Positions 41,535 to 50,737 of a stretch of 64,000 bases of DNA are shown one piece after another (the stretch's first letter is position 1; each line of letters opens with the position of its first letter). The translations under genes and the position numbers were made by a program. The stretch is from Streptomyces sp. NBC_01268. GTDB lineage: Bacteria > Actinomycetota > Actinomycetes > Streptomycetales > Streptomycetaceae. The notes under the pieces were generated by a model, which did no database searches, had not been told where the DNA came from, and saw nothing but the letters and a program-made list of their open reading frames with translations. The stretch is from positions 5,516,001 through 5,580,000 of the forward strand of contig NZ_CP108454.1 of NCBI RefSeq assembly GCF_036240795.1, in the 5' to 3' direction.

Positions 41535-41957
41535 ATGTCATCGGAGTCGACAGAAGTCTGGACCGGTTGGTACCGGGACCGCCTCGGAGCGGAAGCGATC
41601 GTCATCGCGGCCGACGGGGGCCATGTGGCCACCCGGATCAGGGGAATCGAGTACAAGGGCGCCGGCTTCGCCGCGCTGCGTGCCGTGGACGAGGGCGGGC
41701 AGGCCCTCGGCGGATGCGTGCTGGAGTGGGACCTCCCGCTCCCCGTGGTCGCGGACGGCGCGACCCAACAGGCCACCCTCAGCTGCCTGCTGACGCTCCA
41801 TGAACGGGCGGACCTGAGCCTGACCCTGCACTACGGGGGCACGGCCTTCGAATCCGGCATAGCCGGGGCCGACTTCGACGAGGCCCTCGCCCGGGTCGGG
41901 CGCCAGCTCCCGCCCGGTACCGAGCTCGTCCGGAGGCTGCTCCGCGCCGCCGCCTGA
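41535..41957 (+). CDS. hypothetical protein (DUF6304-like)
   Basis: This 140-residue soluble protein begins with a GWYRDRLGAEA segment and is mostly beta strand with a C-terminal helix. I associate it tentatively with DUF6304. A CTACAGT -10-like element lies 13 bases before the ATG. A strong terminator follows. Confidence 0.65.
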   Translation: MSSESTEVWTGWYRDRLGAEAIVIAADGGHVATRIRGIEYKGAGFAALRAVDEGGQALGGCVLEWDLPLPVVADGATQQATLSCLLTLHERADLSLTLHYGGTAFESGIAGADFDEALARVGRQLPPGTELVRRLLRAAA

Positions 41958-41985
41958 CCTGCACGGACGGGTTCAGGAAACCACC

Positions 41986-42039
41986 ACCGGGCGAGACCGT
42001 CCCGGCCCCGGGGAGGGGGTCGGGACGGTCTCGCCCGGT
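41986..42039. terminator. strong terminator
   Basis: Perfect 19-base arms (41986-42004 and 42021-42039) with a 16-base loop, followed by TTCTCTGTCCTCC, lie between convergent genes. Confidence 0.9.
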
Positions 42040-42125
42040 TCTCTGTCCTCCTGGACCGTCACGAGGTCACGACGGCCACGACGGCCACGAGGATCACGGG
42101 GATCACGGGGTCACGAGGGCACGGG

Positions 42126-42764
42126 TCACGGGGCCTTGAACGCCGAGGCCAGGCCGTAGCGCCACAGCTGGTCGACGCGGGACCGCTCCTGCGAGTTCGG
42201 GTAGGCGTTCTGGCAGGAGGTGCCGGGCCCGCCACCGGACATCAGCTCGCTGCACGGGCCGCTGTAGTGGTCGGGGAGGCCGAGCACGTGCCCGGTCTCG
42301 TGGGCGGTCACGCGGGTGGAGTTGTACTGCTGGTTCTGCCGGTAGTCGAGGAAGATGTAGCCGTTGCCGTGCCCGTCGGTGCTCGCGTACGAGCCCCGCG
42401 AGTCGTTGCCCTCGTAGTAGGCGAAGTCGGGGTTCGACCCCTCCACCAGACGCACGTTGGCGACGGAGCTGTTCCAGATCTGCGCGGACTGCGATATCTG
42501 ACTGCGGAACCGCGGGGCGTTGGCCGAGCTGTAGACCACGGTGACGGCGGCGGCACCAGGCGCGGCGGCCCGCTTCTTCGCCACGGACTTCATGACGGCG
42601 TCGAAGAACGCCTGGTTGGCCTTGGCCTCCGCGCTCGACCCGGCGTAGCCGGCGTACGGGGCGGGCGACGCGTCCGCCGTGGCGGGAACGGCGCCGAGGG
42701 AGAGGGTGAGGCCGGCACCGAGGGCGGCGGTCAGTAAGGACGTGAGGATCTTCGGGTGTCGCAT
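42126..42764 (-). CDS. snpA: snapalysin, secreted zinc metalloprotease
   Basis: This 212-residue M7 metallopeptidase has a cleavable signal peptide (to about residue 31, ATADA), a short propeptide, and the extended zinc motif [11 protein letters not shown] with the third ligand Asp typical of snapalysin. Two Cys flank the C-terminal region (GPCSEL, TSCQN). An AGGAGGAG ribosome-binding site precedes ATG 42764. A LysR gene is divergent from it, the classical snpA-snpR arrangement. Confidence 0.95.
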   Translation of the reverse strand: MRHPKILTSLLTAALGAGLTLSLGAVPATADASPAPYAGYAGSSAEAKANQAFFDAVMKSVAKKRAAAPGAAAVTVVYSSANAPRFRSQISQSAQIWNSSVANVRLVEGSNPDFAYYEGNDSRGSYASTDGHGNGYIFLDYRQNQQYNSTRVTAHETGHVLGLPDHYSGPCSELMSGGGPGTSCQNAYPNSQERSRVDQLWRYGLASAFKAP

Positions 42765-42942
42765 GGGGGGCTCCTCCTGTGGGGTTGAGGAGAGTGTCGG
42801 GGGAGCCGGGGCGCGTGGGAATGATGTCAGCACCCGATAACACCAACACATCACCCTTCCGCCAACTCCCCTGCACACACCGGTGGTTGAGGAGGAGAGG
42901 CCATCTGGTGCCCCCGGCCCCTCCCGTCCTAATCTCGGCTCC

Positions 42943-43896
42943 ATGGAGCTGGAGGTCAGGCACCTGCGGGCGCTCTGCGCCATCGCGGACACCGGCAGTC
43001 TGCACAAGGCCGCGCGCCAACTGGGCGTCAGTCAGCCCTCGTTGACCACCCAACTGCGCCGCATCGAGAACGCCCTGGGCGCCGAACTCTTCTCCCGCAC
43101 CCGCACCGGCTGCCACCCCACCCCGCTGGGCCGCACGGTCCTCGGCCGGGCGCGCCCCCTCGTCGACGGCATGACTGCGCTCATCACCGAGACCCGGGCC
43201 GCCGCGGCCCGCACCGGCGGCCCCGCGCTCCGGGTCGGCTCCACCGCGAGCCGCGCTCTCCCCGGCTGGCTCCGCCGGCTCCGCCAGGGACTGCCGGGCC
43301 GCGACATCGCCCTGCGCGTGGACGTCTCGGCCCACGCCCTGCTGCGCACGGTCGAGGCCGGCCGGCTGGACCTGGCCTTCGTGCACGAGGTCGAGGGCTG
43401 CCCGCTGCGGGTCCCGCCGGGCCTCAAGGGGCGCGTCCTCGTCGAACGGGAACCCCAGTTCATCTCCATGGCCCGCGACCATCCGGCGGCCGGGCGGGAG
43501 GTCGTGGAACTCGCCGACCTCGCCGGCGACCGGTGGGCCGTCGACCCGGCCGTCGACGGCGAATGGGACGGCCTGCACCGCGTGTTGCGCGCGGCGGGCC
43601 TCGACCCGCCCCTGCTGCACGCCGACTACCACACCGCCGCCTCGCTCATCGTCCTCGGCGAGGCCGTCGCCCCCTGCCAGCCCACCTCGGGCCCGCGCGA
43701 GGACATGGCCGTCCGGCCGCTGCGCGGCGACCCCCTGGCCGTCCGCCTCCTGCTGTACGCCGCACCGGGAGTCCCCCTCGACCGCCCGTACGCCGAACTG
43801 GCCGCCGCCTACCGGGAGGCGGCCCTGGGCGCGGCCCCGTACCGGAGCTGGCTGCGCGCGGGCGGGACGGCGGGACCGTGCATGATGTCGGCATGA
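42943..43896 (+). CDS. snpR: LysR-family regulator of snapalysin
   Basis: This 317-residue LysR-type protein has an N-terminal winged helix ([24 protein letters not shown]) and a substrate-binding-fold C-terminus. In other streptomycetes SnpR activates the divergent snpA from the shared promoter region (42765-42942 here). Its stop overlaps the next ATG (ATGA). Confidence 0.9.
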   Translation: MELEVRHLRALCAIADTGSLHKAARQLGVSQPSLTTQLRRIENALGAELFSRTRTGCHPTPLGRTVLGRARPLVDGMTALITETRAAAARTGGPALRVGSTASRALPGWLRRLRQGLPGRDIALRVDVSAHALLRTVEAGRLDLAFVHEVEGCPLRVPPGLKGRVLVEREPQFISMARDHPAAGREVVELADLAGDRWAVDPAVDGEWDGLHRVLRAAGLDPPLLHADYHTAASLIVLGEAVAPCQPTSGPREDMAVRPLRGDPLAVRLLLYAAPGVPLDRPYAELAAAYREAALGAAPYRSWLRAGGTAGPCMMSA

Positions 43897-44384
43897 GCAC
43901 CGAGTACGCCCAGGAGGCCCGTTCGGCCCGTGTCCGCCACGCCCGCCCGGAGGACCTGGCCCGCGTCGCCGAACTGGCCGCCGAGCACGCCGCGTACGAG
44001 AAGGCCGCGGCCCCCGCCCCCGGCCTGGCCGACCGCCTCCACGGCCTGCTCTTCGCGACCCCGGCCCCCCGCCTGCGCTGCCTGGTCGCCGAGCTGCCCG
44101 ACGCGACCCTCGCCGGGTACGCGACCTGCGCCCCCGAGCTCTCCACGTGGGACGCCGCCGAGTACCTCCACATGGACTGCCTCTACCTCGCGGAGGCGGC
44201 CCGGGGCCACGGCCTCGGCGCGCTGCTGATGGCGGCGGTCCGCGCCGAGGCGGCCGCCCTCGACCTCGCCGAGATCCAGTGGCAGACCCCGCCGTGGAAC
44301 GACGGGGCGATCCGCTTCTACGACCGGCTGGGTGCGACGTCGAAGGAGAAGCGGCGGTATTCCTGGCGGGCGACCGGGGAATGA
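43893..44384 (+). CDS. GNAT-family acetyltransferase
   Basis: This 163-residue GNAT protein has an acetyl-CoA loop in ARGHGLGALL, a preceding MDCLYL strand and a C-terminal FYDRLGA segment. It resembles spermidine/diamine acetyltransferase-type small GNATs. The ATG overlaps the snpR stop, so the two are coupled. Confidence 0.85.
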   Translation: MSTEYAQEARSARVRHARPEDLARVAELAAEHAAYEKAAAPAPGLADRLHGLLFATPAPRLRCLVAELPDATLAGYATCAPELSTWDAAEYLHMDCLYLAEAARGHGLGALLMAAVRAEAAALDLAEIQWQTPPWNDGAIRFYDRLGATSKEKRRYSWRATGE

Positions 44385-44420
44385 GAGAGGGCCCGGGAGG
44401 GGTGCCGGGCCCAAGGTGTT

Positions 44421-44555
44421 TCAGGTGCGGTCGACGACGGAGACGGCGAGGAGGGAGTCCGTTTCGGGCGTCGAGCTCGGGATGCATATGGCCACCCCGA
44501 TAGCGGCGGCGGTGCCGACCAGGCAGACGACCAGGTGTGCCGTGAATTTCTTCAT
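44421..44555 (-). CDS. small membrane/secreted peptide
   Basis: This is a 44-residue open frame: a basic start MKKFTAH, a hydrophobic helix of about 20 residues and a short polar tail. It lies 147 bases downstream of the SARP gene on the same strand. The upstream part of the longer frame looks non-coding. No family is recognised. Confidence 0.5.
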   Translation of the reverse strand: MKKFTAHLVVCLVGTAAAIGVAICIPSSTPETDSLLAVSVVDRT

Positions 44556-44702
44556 TTCACTCACTCGAGTTTGTGCGGAGGCGCTTCGTTGCGCTTGACG
44601 GGATTTGAGCACCCGCTCGGCCTCGCGTGCAAACCGGCAACACGGCGATGATCTTTCTGCTAAATTCACTGCCCGGCGGAGCGTGTGAATATGCCAGAGG
44701 TA

Positions 44703-47654
44703 TTAACTCTCGCCATTCAGCTCCTCAAGTGCCCGCCGCGCCTCCCCCTCCTCGTGCGCCGCCCCGATGTCCCTTGCCGCCGTCCATGCGCCCTTGTAGT
44801 GCAGGGCGGCCTCCGTCACGCGCCCCACCGCTCGGAGGGCGTCGCCGATGCTGTGGAGCGTGGCGGCCGAATTGCGCAGGTCGCCCACTCCTCGGAAGAC
44901 CGAAAGCGCCTCGCGGTACAGCGCCAGCATCTCGTCCGATTCGCTCTCGGCGATCATCGTGTTCGCCAGGTTCACTTGGGCGGACGCCCGCTCCGTATCG
45001 CTTCCGACTCTTTCGAGAAGGGCGAGCGATTCCAGGGCGACGCGGCGCGCGGTGTTCCGCTCACCGAGGTGGATGTGTAAATCCGAGAGATTGTTGAGGA
45101 CGCGGGCGACTTCCCGCTCGTCGCCGCACGAACGGAATCCCTTCAAGGCGGAGTGGAATGATTCCTCGGACGCCTCGTAGTCCCCGATGAAAAGATGCGT
45201 GATCCCCATGTTGTTCCGGCAGCGGGCTATCTGCCAGGCGTCGCCGGTCCGTCTCCGCAATTCCAGCGTCGCGCTCTGGAAGGTCAGCGCGGTGCCGTGC
45301 CGGCCGAGGTGCCAGTGGATGACGCCGAGGAGGTGCCGCACCTCGGCCTCCGTCTCCGGGTCGCCGATCGCGCCGGCGAGGTCCAGGGCGCGGTGCGCGC
45401 TCGACAGGGCGCGGGAGTAGCGGCTCGCCCGGGACTGGGCGCCGGCCAGGTCGATGAGGGCGGACGCCTCTCCCCGCGCGTCGCCCACCGCGCTCCAGTG
45501 GCGTGCGGCGGGGCCGTGCATGCGCTGCGCCTCGCTCCAGTGGCCGTCCTCCTCCAGGAAGCCGGCCAGGGCCCCGGCGAGCAGCGCCGCTTCGAGCGGG
45601 CGCCCGCGTGTGCGCGCGCACTGCTCGGCGGCGACGAGACCGGCGCGCTCCTGGGAGAGCCAGTCCCGCGCCTCCTGGGCGTCCCGCCACTCGGGCAGCG
45701 CGAACGACGGACCGCCCTCGGTGGATGCCGCCGCGGGTTCGTACCGGAATCGGCGCGGATGGATCAGACGCGCGGCCCGCCGGGATGCGTGCAGATAGAA
45801 ATGGATCAACCGGCCCTGTGCGAGATCACGTTCGCCGGGCGGGTCCTCCATCGAGGCGAGCATGCGGGCGTATTCACCGACGAGGTCGTGGAACTGGAAT
45901 CTCTCCGGCGCAGGTTCGGACAGCAGATGATCGTCGAGGAGGGAGTCGAGCGCGCGTTCCGTCGCGTCAAGGGAAAGGCCGGTGAGAGCGGCCGCGGCAT
46001 GGGGGCCGAAAGTGGCTCCGAAGTGCAGGCTCAGCAGGCGGAACGCCTTCCTTCGCTCTTCAGTCAGAGCGTGGTACGACATTTCGAATACCCGGGCGAT
46101 CTCCCGGAATCCGTCCCGGATCTCCGCGAGCCTGCCGGGTGTTCTCATGAGTTTCTCCACCAGGTGGGAGGTGGTCCACGAGGGCCGGGACGCCAGGCGT
46201 CCGGCGGCCAGTTCGACCGCGAGCGGCAGGTGCCCGCAGAGCCGGACGATGCGCGCCACGTCCCCCGGGTCCCGCACCCGGTCGTCGCCGACGAGGCGCC
46301 GGAAGAGGGCGGCGGCGTCGGTGGCGGGCAGGATGTCGAGGAAGAGGGAGCGGATCCCGGGCAGTCCGGTGAGCCTCCGCCGGCTGGTGACGATCACGAG
46401 GGACGGGGAGCTGCCGGGAAGGAGCGGCCGTACCTGCTCCGCGTCGGCCGCGTCGTCGAGGACGATCACGGCGCGCCGGTTGCTGAGCAGGGTGCGCCAG
46501 AGCGCGGTGCGTTCGTCGGCGTCCGACGGGATGGAGTCCGCCGCCACCCCGAAGACCCGCAGCAGGGTGAAGAGCGCCGCCTGCGCGCTCAGGCCCTGCC
46601 GACCGGGGGCATGGGTGCGCAGATCGAGCAGGACCTGCCCGTCGGGGTAGCGGTCGGCGAGCAGGCGGGCCGCGTGCACGGCGAGGAGGGATTTCCCGAC
46701 CCCCGGCATTCCGGCGATCGTCTGGAGGGCGATGACCCCTCCGCCGCCCGCCCCGGCGGGGTCCGCCGCCTCGGCGTCTCCCAGGGCGCCGACGTTCGTG
46801 ATCAGCCTGAGTTCCCGTTCCCGGCCGACGAGGTCCCCGTGTCCGGGCAGGGTGTGGGGTGCGGCGGGGGAGGGCGCGGACGGCGCCGTTCGCGGCAGCA
46901 GCTCGGCGACGGGCGCGCGGTCCAGGACCAGCCGGTGGAGCCGGGACAGGGCCTCTCCGGGGTCCGTCCCCAGCTCCTCGGAGAGCCTGCGGCGGACCGA
47001 GTCGTACGTGCGCAGGGCGTCCCCCTGCCGTCCGGAGCCGTAGGCGGCCGTCATCAGCTGGGCCGCGATGGTCTCGTCCGTCGGGTGCGCGTCGAGCAGC
47101 GCCGTCAGGTCGGGGACGAGCTCGGCGTGGCGTCCGAGGCCCAGCTCGATCGCGGTCCGCGTCAGCGTGGCGGCGAGCCGCTTCTCGGTGAAGTGGGTCC
47201 GCGTCCCCTCCGCCCACAGGCCGGTGAGCCCCGCGAGCGGCTCGCCGCGCCACAGTCCGTCCGCCTCGGTGAGGCGCTCCAGCGCACCGGCGGTGTCCCC
47301 GCCGCCGGCGAGCGCGCGGGCCTCGTCGGAGAGGCGCCGGAAGCGGTGCCAGTCCACCAGGTCCGGGTCGATCTCCAGGGTGTACGCGTGCGCCCCTTGG
47401 AGCAGCTGCGCGGGGCACGCGGCGGTCCGCAGGCGGCGCCGGATGCGCGCCGCGTAGACGTGCAGGCTGGCGCGCGGCTTCCGGGGCGGCCGGTCGTCCC
47501 ACACCCGGTGCACGAGGGTGTCGAGGGTGACGGGGTGTCCCGCGTCCAGGGCCAGGGCGGTGAGGGTCAGCCGTTCCTTCGGTGTTCCCGGCGTGCCGCG
47601 GGTTCCGTCCAAGCGGAATTCGACTGGCCCCAGCAGGAGTATTCCGAAGTCCAC
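44703..47654 (-). CDS. AfsR-like SARP regulator with NB-ARC and TPR domains
   Basis: This is a 983-residue STAND regulator. Domains in order: an OmpR-type winged helix (about 1-95), a BTAD domain (about 95-245), an NB-ARC ATPase with Walker A GMPGVGKS and Walker B AVIVLDD (about 280-560), and a C-terminal TPR array. The layout equals AfsR, a pathway or global activator of secondary metabolism. GTG 47654 is used because the DNA-binding domain begins there; no start upstream is credible. It is divergent from a second NB-ARC/TPR gene. No biosynthetic cluster is adjacent. Confidence 0.88.
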   Translation of the reverse strand: MDFGILLLGPVEFRLDGTRGTPGTPKERLTLTALALDAGHPVTLDTLVHRVWDDRPPRKPRASLHVYAARIRRRLRTAACPAQLLQGAHAYTLEIDPDLVDWHRFRRLSDEARALAGGGDTAGALERLTEADGLWRGEPLAGLTGLWAEGTRTHFTEKRLAATLTRTAIELGLGRHAELVPDLTALLDAHPTDETIAAQLMTAAYGSGRQGDALRTYDSVRRRLSEELGTDPGEALSRLHRLVLDRAPVAELLPRTAPSAPSPAAPHTLPGHGDLVGRERELRLITNVGALGDAEAADPAGAGGGGVIALQTIAGMPGVGKSLLAVHAARLLADRYPDGQVLLDLRTHAPGRQGLSAQAALFTLLRVFGVAADSIPSDADERTALWRTLLSNRRAVIVLDDAADAEQVRPLLPGSSPSLVIVTSRRRLTGLPGIRSLFLDILPATDAAALFRRLVGDDRVRDPGDVARIVRLCGHLPLAVELAAGRLASRPSWTTSHLVEKLMRTPGRLAEIRDGFREIARVFEMSYHALTEERRKAFRLLSLHFGATFGPHAAAALTGLSLDATERALDSLLDDHLLSEPAPERFQFHDLVGEYARMLASMEDPPGERDLAQGRLIHFYLHASRRAARLIHPRRFRYEPAAASTEGGPSFALPEWRDAQEARDWLSQERAGLVAAEQCARTRGRPLEAALLAGALAGFLEEDGHWSEAQRMHGPAARHWSAVGDARGEASALIDLAGAQSRASRYSRALSSAHRALDLAGAIGDPETEAEVRHLLGVIHWHLGRHGTALTFQSATLELRRRTGDAWQIARCRNNMGITHLFIGDYEASEESFHSALKGFRSCGDEREVARVLNNLSDLHIHLGERNTARRVALESLALLERVGSDTERASAQVNLANTMIAESESDEMLALYREALSVFRGVGDLRNSAATLHSIGDALRAVGRVTEAALHYKGAWTAARDIGAAHEEGEARRALEELNGES

Positions 47655-47904
47655 CGAGCGCCCCCTATCGCCGGTAGGCCCGCACGTGTGTGCCTGCACT
47701 CGCTTGTAGAGGCCAAAGGATGACACGATGCCAACTCGGTCAAAAGATGGCGCCACTCGATCAAATTGCTTGGCCAGAATGATCTGTTGATCTCGATTGA
47801 TCAGAGCGTTCGGTCTGATTTGGGTCAATTGAGGGTAGGGGTCATGCCGTCCAAGAAGGCCAGAGTCATAGGCGCCGACGGACATACGGGGGGAGACGGA
47901 AGAT
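47655..47904. promoter_or_regulatory. AT-rich divergent promoter region between the two STAND genes
   Basis: These 250 bases are much less GC-rich than their surroundings. They contain TTGATC direct repeats at 47787-47792 and 47797-47802 (10 bases apart) and further GATC/TCAATT variants. SARP proteins bind short direct repeats spaced about one helical turn apart, so this is a candidate target of the adjacent SARP. Confidence 0.45.
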
Positions 47905-50478
47905 ATGGAACCCGTGACGGCTCCACGGCTCACCACTGCCCTGCTCCACGGGGCGGCACGCCCCGAAATGTGGCGCGTTCTGGCCGACCGGCTCAGGGAT
48001 CTCGACACGGACCCGGCGGTCGCCGATCTCTTACGCGGCGGGCCGACGGCCCATCCCGCCACCCGCGCGGAACTGGCCGGGCGGCTCGCGAGCGCCGCGG
48101 CCACGGACCCGCGCCTCGCGGGCGTCCTGGGGGACTGGGCGGCCACGGTCCTGGAGGGAGGGGGGAGGGCGGACGGCTCGGGGGGAGCGGAGGGCGCGCC
48201 GTCCGGCCCGGGCGCCGGCGCAGCGGCAGTGCCCGGCGCACCGGGAGTGCCCGGCGCACCGGGAGTGCCCGGCTCACCGGGAGTGCCCGGCTCACCAGAG
48301 GCGCCCGGCACGACCCGTACGGCCAACGCCGTGACCGGTGCCGCCACCGTCCTCGGCCCGGTCGTCCAGGCCGGCGAGGTCCAGGGCGGCGTCCACATCC
48401 ACGTACCGCCGGTTCCCGCCGCCCCGCCCCGAGCGGACGCACGGCAGGTGCCCCGGCAACTCCTTCCCGATCCCGAGCACTTCACCGGCCGCACGGACGC
48501 CCTCGCGCTGCTGGACGCCCTGCTTCCGCAGCTCGGCGCCCGCCCCCTCCTCACGGTCGTCAGCGGACCCGCGGGGGTCGGCAAGTCCTCGCTCGTCACC
48601 CGCTGGCTGCACGGCCTCGGCGACCGCTTCCCGGACGGGCAGCTCTACGCGGACCTGCGCGGCCACCTCCCCGACGGCGGGCCCGCCGCCCCCGGCGAGA
48701 TCCTCGGACGCTTCCTCAGGGCGATCGGTGTCAAGGAGGTCCCCGCGGAACCCGCCGAGTCGGCGGCCCTGTGGCGCTCCCACACCGCGGGGCTCCGGCT
48801 CGCCGTCATGCTCGACAACGCCCTCAGCGCCGCCCAGGTCCGCCCCCTGCTGCCCTCCTCCCCGGGCAGCCTCGTCGTCGTCACGAGCCGCCGGCGGCTC
48901 ACCGCCCTCGGCATCGACGGCGCCTCCTTCCAGCAGCTCGGCGTGCTGTCCGCCGCCGACGCCGTCCGGCTGCTCGCCGGGCGGATCGGCGCCGACCGGG
49001 TACGGCGCGAACCCGAGGCCGCCCAGGAGGTCGCCGCCCTCTGTGCCGGACTGCCGCTCGCCGTCTCCGTCGCCGCGGCCCGGCTGGCCGCCCGACCCCA
49101 GCAGTCCCTTTCCGCCATGGCCGGGGCGCTGGGCGGATCCGGCGCGTCCCGGCTCGCCGCGCTCAGCCTCGGCGGGGAAGCCGCGGTACGGCTCGCGCTC
49201 GACGCCTCGTACCACCAGCTCACCCCCGAACTCGCCCGTGGCTACCGCAGACTGGGCCTGCCGCCGGTCACCGTCCTCAACGGGCCCGTCGCCGCCGCGG
49301 CCTGCGCGGTCGGGCCCGACGAGGGCGACCGGCTCCTCGACGACCTCGCCGAGGTGAGCCTCCTGGAGGACCTGGGACCCGACGACACCACCGGCCTCGG
49401 GCGCTACCGCTTCCACGACCTCGTCCGCGCCCACGCCGGTCAGCTCGCCGACGCCACCGAGGAACCGGAGGCCCGCAGGGAGACCGTCCGCAGGGTCGTG
49501 GACCACTACCTGGCCGCGGCGACCGCCGCCGAGGAACTGCTCACGCCCAGCCATCGCAGCCTGCGCCGCGACTACGCCTTCCCGCCCCGGCACCGGCCGC
49601 CCTTCGACACCGCCGCCGGGGCGCTGGGCTGGCTCGACACCGAGCGCTTCCATCTGATGGCCGCGCTGCGGACCGCCGCCGAACACGGCTGGGACGCCAC
49701 CGCGTGGCAGCTCGCCGACGCCATGTGGCCGCTCTTCCTGCGCCTGCGCCCGTACGACCTGTGGGTCGAGGCGCACGTGATCGGCCGCGCCGCCGCCGAG
49801 CGGGCCGGGGACCGGCGCGGGCTCAGCCGCATGCTGACCTCGGGCGGCGTCGGGCTGCGCAACGCCGGCCGCTCCGACGAGGCCGTCGCCTGGTTCACCG
49901 AGGCGGTGCACGGCGCCCGCGCGGACGCCGACCGCAAGGCCGAGGCCCAGGCCCTGCACGGCCTCGGCCAGTCGCACCTGCTGGCCGGCCGCTTCGACGA
50001 GGCCACCGCGTACCTGACCGAGGCCCTCGCCCTGCGCGAGGCCATCGGCTACCGGCGCGGCGCCGCGATGACCCGGATCTGCCTCGGGGACGCCGCTCTG
50101 GCGGCGGGCCGCCCCGGGGACGCCCTGACCCCGCTCGCCGAGGCCCGGGCCACCCTCCTGGCGGTGCCCGACCCGTACGACGCGGCCCGCGCGCTCGCGC
50201 TCCTCGGGCTGGCGCTGGCCCGCGCCGGGGCGCGCCACACCACCGGCGAGGACGCCGAGACGGTGCTCCTGCGGGCGCTCGACGAGTTCGCGGCGACGGG
50301 ATCGGTCCACTGGCGGGCCAGGACCCTGGACATGCTGGGCGAGAGCGCGGCCCTGCGCGGCGACCCGGCCGCGGCCAGGGACCGGTACGAGCGGTCCCTG
50401 GCGCTCTACGAACCGGTCAGCGAATCCGACGCGGCCCGCCTCCGCACCCGCCTCACCGAGCTGGGCCCCCTCCCCTGA
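47905..50478 (+). CDS. NB-ARC/TPR STAND protein without DNA-binding domain
   Basis: This is an 857-residue protein. An N-terminal effector-associated helical region (about 1-90) is followed by a Pro/Gly/Ala-rich linker with a short tandem repeat, a VQAGEVQGGVHIH segment, an NB-ARC ATPase (Walker A GPAGVGKSSL, Walker B LAVMLDNA) and a C-terminal TPR array. The VQAG-GGVHIH segment is one I recall before NB-ARC domains in actinobacterial STAND proteins. Residue 43 is encoded by TTA (48031-48033), so translation should depend on bldA tRNA and be growth-phase gated. It may signal to, or compete with, the divergent SARP. Confidence 0.82.
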   Translation: MEPVTAPRLTTALLHGAARPEMWRVLADRLRDLDTDPAVADLLRGGPTAHPATRAELAGRLASAAATDPRLAGVLGDWAATVLEGGGRADGSGGAEGAPSGPGAGAAAVPGAPGVPGAPGVPGSPGVPGSPEAPGTTRTANAVTGAATVLGPVVQAGEVQGGVHIHVPPVPAAPPRADARQVPRQLLPDPEHFTGRTDALALLDALLPQLGARPLLTVVSGPAGVGKSSLVTRWLHGLGDRFPDGQLYADLRGHLPDGGPAAPGEILGRFLRAIGVKEVPAEPAESAALWRSHTAGLRLAVMLDNALSAAQVRPLLPSSPGSLVVVTSRRRLTALGIDGASFQQLGVLSAADAVRLLAGRIGADRVRREPEAAQEVAALCAGLPLAVSVAAARLAARPQQSLSAMAGALGGSGASRLAALSLGGEAAVRLALDASYHQLTPELARGYRRLGLPPVTVLNGPVAAAACAVGPDEGDRLLDDLAEVSLLEDLGPDDTTGLGRYRFHDLVRAHAGQLADATEEPEARRETVRRVVDHYLAAATAAEELLTPSHRSLRRDYAFPPRHRPPFDTAAGALGWLDTERFHLMAALRTAAEHGWDATAWQLADAMWPLFLRLRPYDLWVEAHVIGRAAAERAGDRRGLSRMLTSGGVGLRNAGRSDEAVAWFTEAVHGARADADRKAEAQALHGLGQSHLLAGRFDEATAYLTEALALREAIGYRRGAAMTRICLGDAALAAGRPGDALTPLAEARATLLAVPDPYDAARALALLGLALARAGARHTTGEDAETVLLRALDEFAATGSVHWRARTLDMLGESAALRGDPAAARDRYERSLALYEPVSESDAARLRTRLTELGPLP
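48228..48310. repeat. 18-base tandem repeat within the NB-ARC gene
   Basis: The unit CCGGGAGTGCCCGGCKCA (K = G or T) occurs three times at 48241-48294 with partial copies on both sides. It encodes GVPGAP/GVPGSP hexapeptides in the linker between the effector region and the ATPase. Confidence 0.88.
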
Positions 50479-50737
50479 CGACGAACAGGACGACCAGCCC
50501 GCCCGTCGCCCGCAGCCCGATGACGAACCCGCCCTCACGGCGCGCGACGACGGTCAGCAGACACCCCGGATACCGCAGCAGCACGGAGCGGGCGAGCCGT
50601 ACGGCCGCCGGATGCGGGAAGGAGCCCCGGGAGCTCAGCACGTCCGCACACTGCAGCCAGGCCTCGCCGGCGCCGCTGTCGAGCTCGACACAGACCAACT
50701 CGTCGGGATGCGTGACCGCCGCCGCCGCGGTGGTCAC
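50453..50737 (-). CDS. small hypothetical protein
   Basis: This protein of about 94 residues has no recognised family; it contains HPDELVCVELDSGAGEAWLQCADVL and a hydrophobic C-terminal third. GTG 50737 overlaps the stop of the upstream glycerophosphotransferase-like gene, so it is coupled to it. Its 3' end overlaps the convergent NB-ARC gene by 26 bases. Confidence 0.55.
   Translation of the reverse strand: MTTAAAAVTHPDELVCVELDSGAGEAWLQCADVLSSRGSFPHPAAVRLARSVLLRYPGCLLTVVARREGGFVIGLRATGGLVVLFVVRGGGPAR

Noticed and set aside
44421..44555. AfsS identity for the small peptide after the SARP gene
   Set aside because: AfsS is larger and repeat-rich. This peptide is essentially one hydrophobic helix.
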